Assembly: GCA_025924435.1 (NCBI GenBank)
Contig: JAICIL010000262.1
Span: forward strand, 1 to 6,430
Origin: Chloroflexia bacterium
Lineage (GTDB): Bacteria; Chloroflexota; Chloroflexia; Thermomicrobiales; JALYUS01
DNA length: 6,430 nt
Direction: 5' to 3'
In this document: piece by piece, positions 6,325 through 6,430 of the stretch
Numbering within the stretch: position 1 is the first letter of the stretch
How the letters are laid out: each line of letters opens with the position of its first letter
The notes under the pieces: model-generated
Databases searched by the model: none
Told to the model about the DNA's origin: nothing
Seen by the model: the letters and a program-made list of their open reading frames with translations, nothing else
Program-made: the position numbers and the translations under genes

Positions 6325-6423
6325 GAACCGCCAAGACGCCAAGGACGCCCAGAAGAGCGAAAGGATTAAGGTTTATTTGTGATTCTATTTATACTATTTG
6401 AGTACATGGCGTCTTTGAGGGTC
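6325..6423. repeat. CGCCAAG-type inverted repeat, decayed copy 2, upstream of the isomerase-like gene
   Basis: The left arm 6326-6355 matches the left arm of copy 1 (5312-5341) over 30 bases with one difference. The presumed right arm at 6407-6423 (TGGCGTCTTTGAGGGTC) pairs with 6325-6341 at 14 of 17 positions. Between the arms, 6361-6406 is strongly AT-rich, unlike the rest of the window. Minus-strand TATAAA (6393-6388) and TAGAAT (6387-6382) could be -10 elements for the isomerase-like gene, but no good -35 is seen. If transcription begins there, the CGCCAAG arm lies in the leader of that mRNA. Confidence 0.75.
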
Positions 6424-6430
6424 GAGTGCC

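Noticed and set aside
5392..6369. Open frame of 325 codons on the plus strand opposite the isomerase-like gene, running through both CGCCAAG repeats
   Set aside because: No motif, starts inside a hairpin arm, and the minus strand holds a coherent TIM-barrel protein with a good ribosome binding site.
5312..6423. Insertion sequence around the isomerase-like gene
   Set aside because: There is no transposase and no clear target-site duplication; the repeats are short hairpins, not matching outer ends of one element.

Overview
The window is a stretch of very GC-rich bacterial chromosome with dense, ordinary gene packing. It holds seven protein-coding genes, one of them cut by the left edge, and three intergenic inverted-repeat elements. 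No RNA gene, transposase, CRISPR array or phage gene was seen. Strong G+C bias at third codon positions leaves long stop-free frames on the wrong strands; these are not genes. Taxonomy cannot be fixed from the sequence. The metabolic mix (PM20D2-like amidohydrolase, DUF885 protein, thiolase, M16 peptidase, sugar isomerase-like TIM barrel) and the repeated hairpins would suit a high-GC environmental lineage such as Chloroflexota or a relative, but that is a weak inference.

Left half (1-2590, all leftward): a tight gene cluster, read from right to left. It encodes a YbgC/FadM-type hotdog acyl-CoA thioesterase (2590-2150), a class I SAM-dependent methyltransferase (2153-1494), an M20D metallo-amidohydrolase (1490-237) and the N-terminus of a DUF885 protein (244 to the edge). 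The junctions are a 4-base GTGA overlap, a 3-base gap and an 8-base overlap, so this is almost certainly one operon with translational coupling. The two downstream products look like a peptide or amide hydrolysis pair.

Centre (2591-2756): a divergent intergenic region. It carries a 25-base-arm imperfect hairpin built from CTGAGGACT-type units, followed by a plausible sigma70-type promoter and a strong GGAGG ribosome binding site for the rightward genes.

Right-centre (2757-5298, rightward): a complete thiolase with all catalytic residues, then an M16 zinc peptidase with an intact HxxEH motif. Only about 43-61 bases separate them and no terminator is visible, so they are probably co-transcribed.

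Right end (5299-6430): a sugar phosphate isomerase/epimerase-like TIM barrel gene, leftward and convergent with the peptidase gene. It is flanked on both sides by copies of the same CGCCAAG-rich inverted repeat. The copy at 5312-5408 has perfect 25-base arms and sits between the two convergent stop codons. The copy at 6325-6423 has one well conserved arm, a decayed partner arm and an AT-rich loop, and lies upstream of the gene.

The genes are recognisable families. The least explained material is non-coding: the two hairpin families and their placement around single genes. I found no convincing new multi-gene system.
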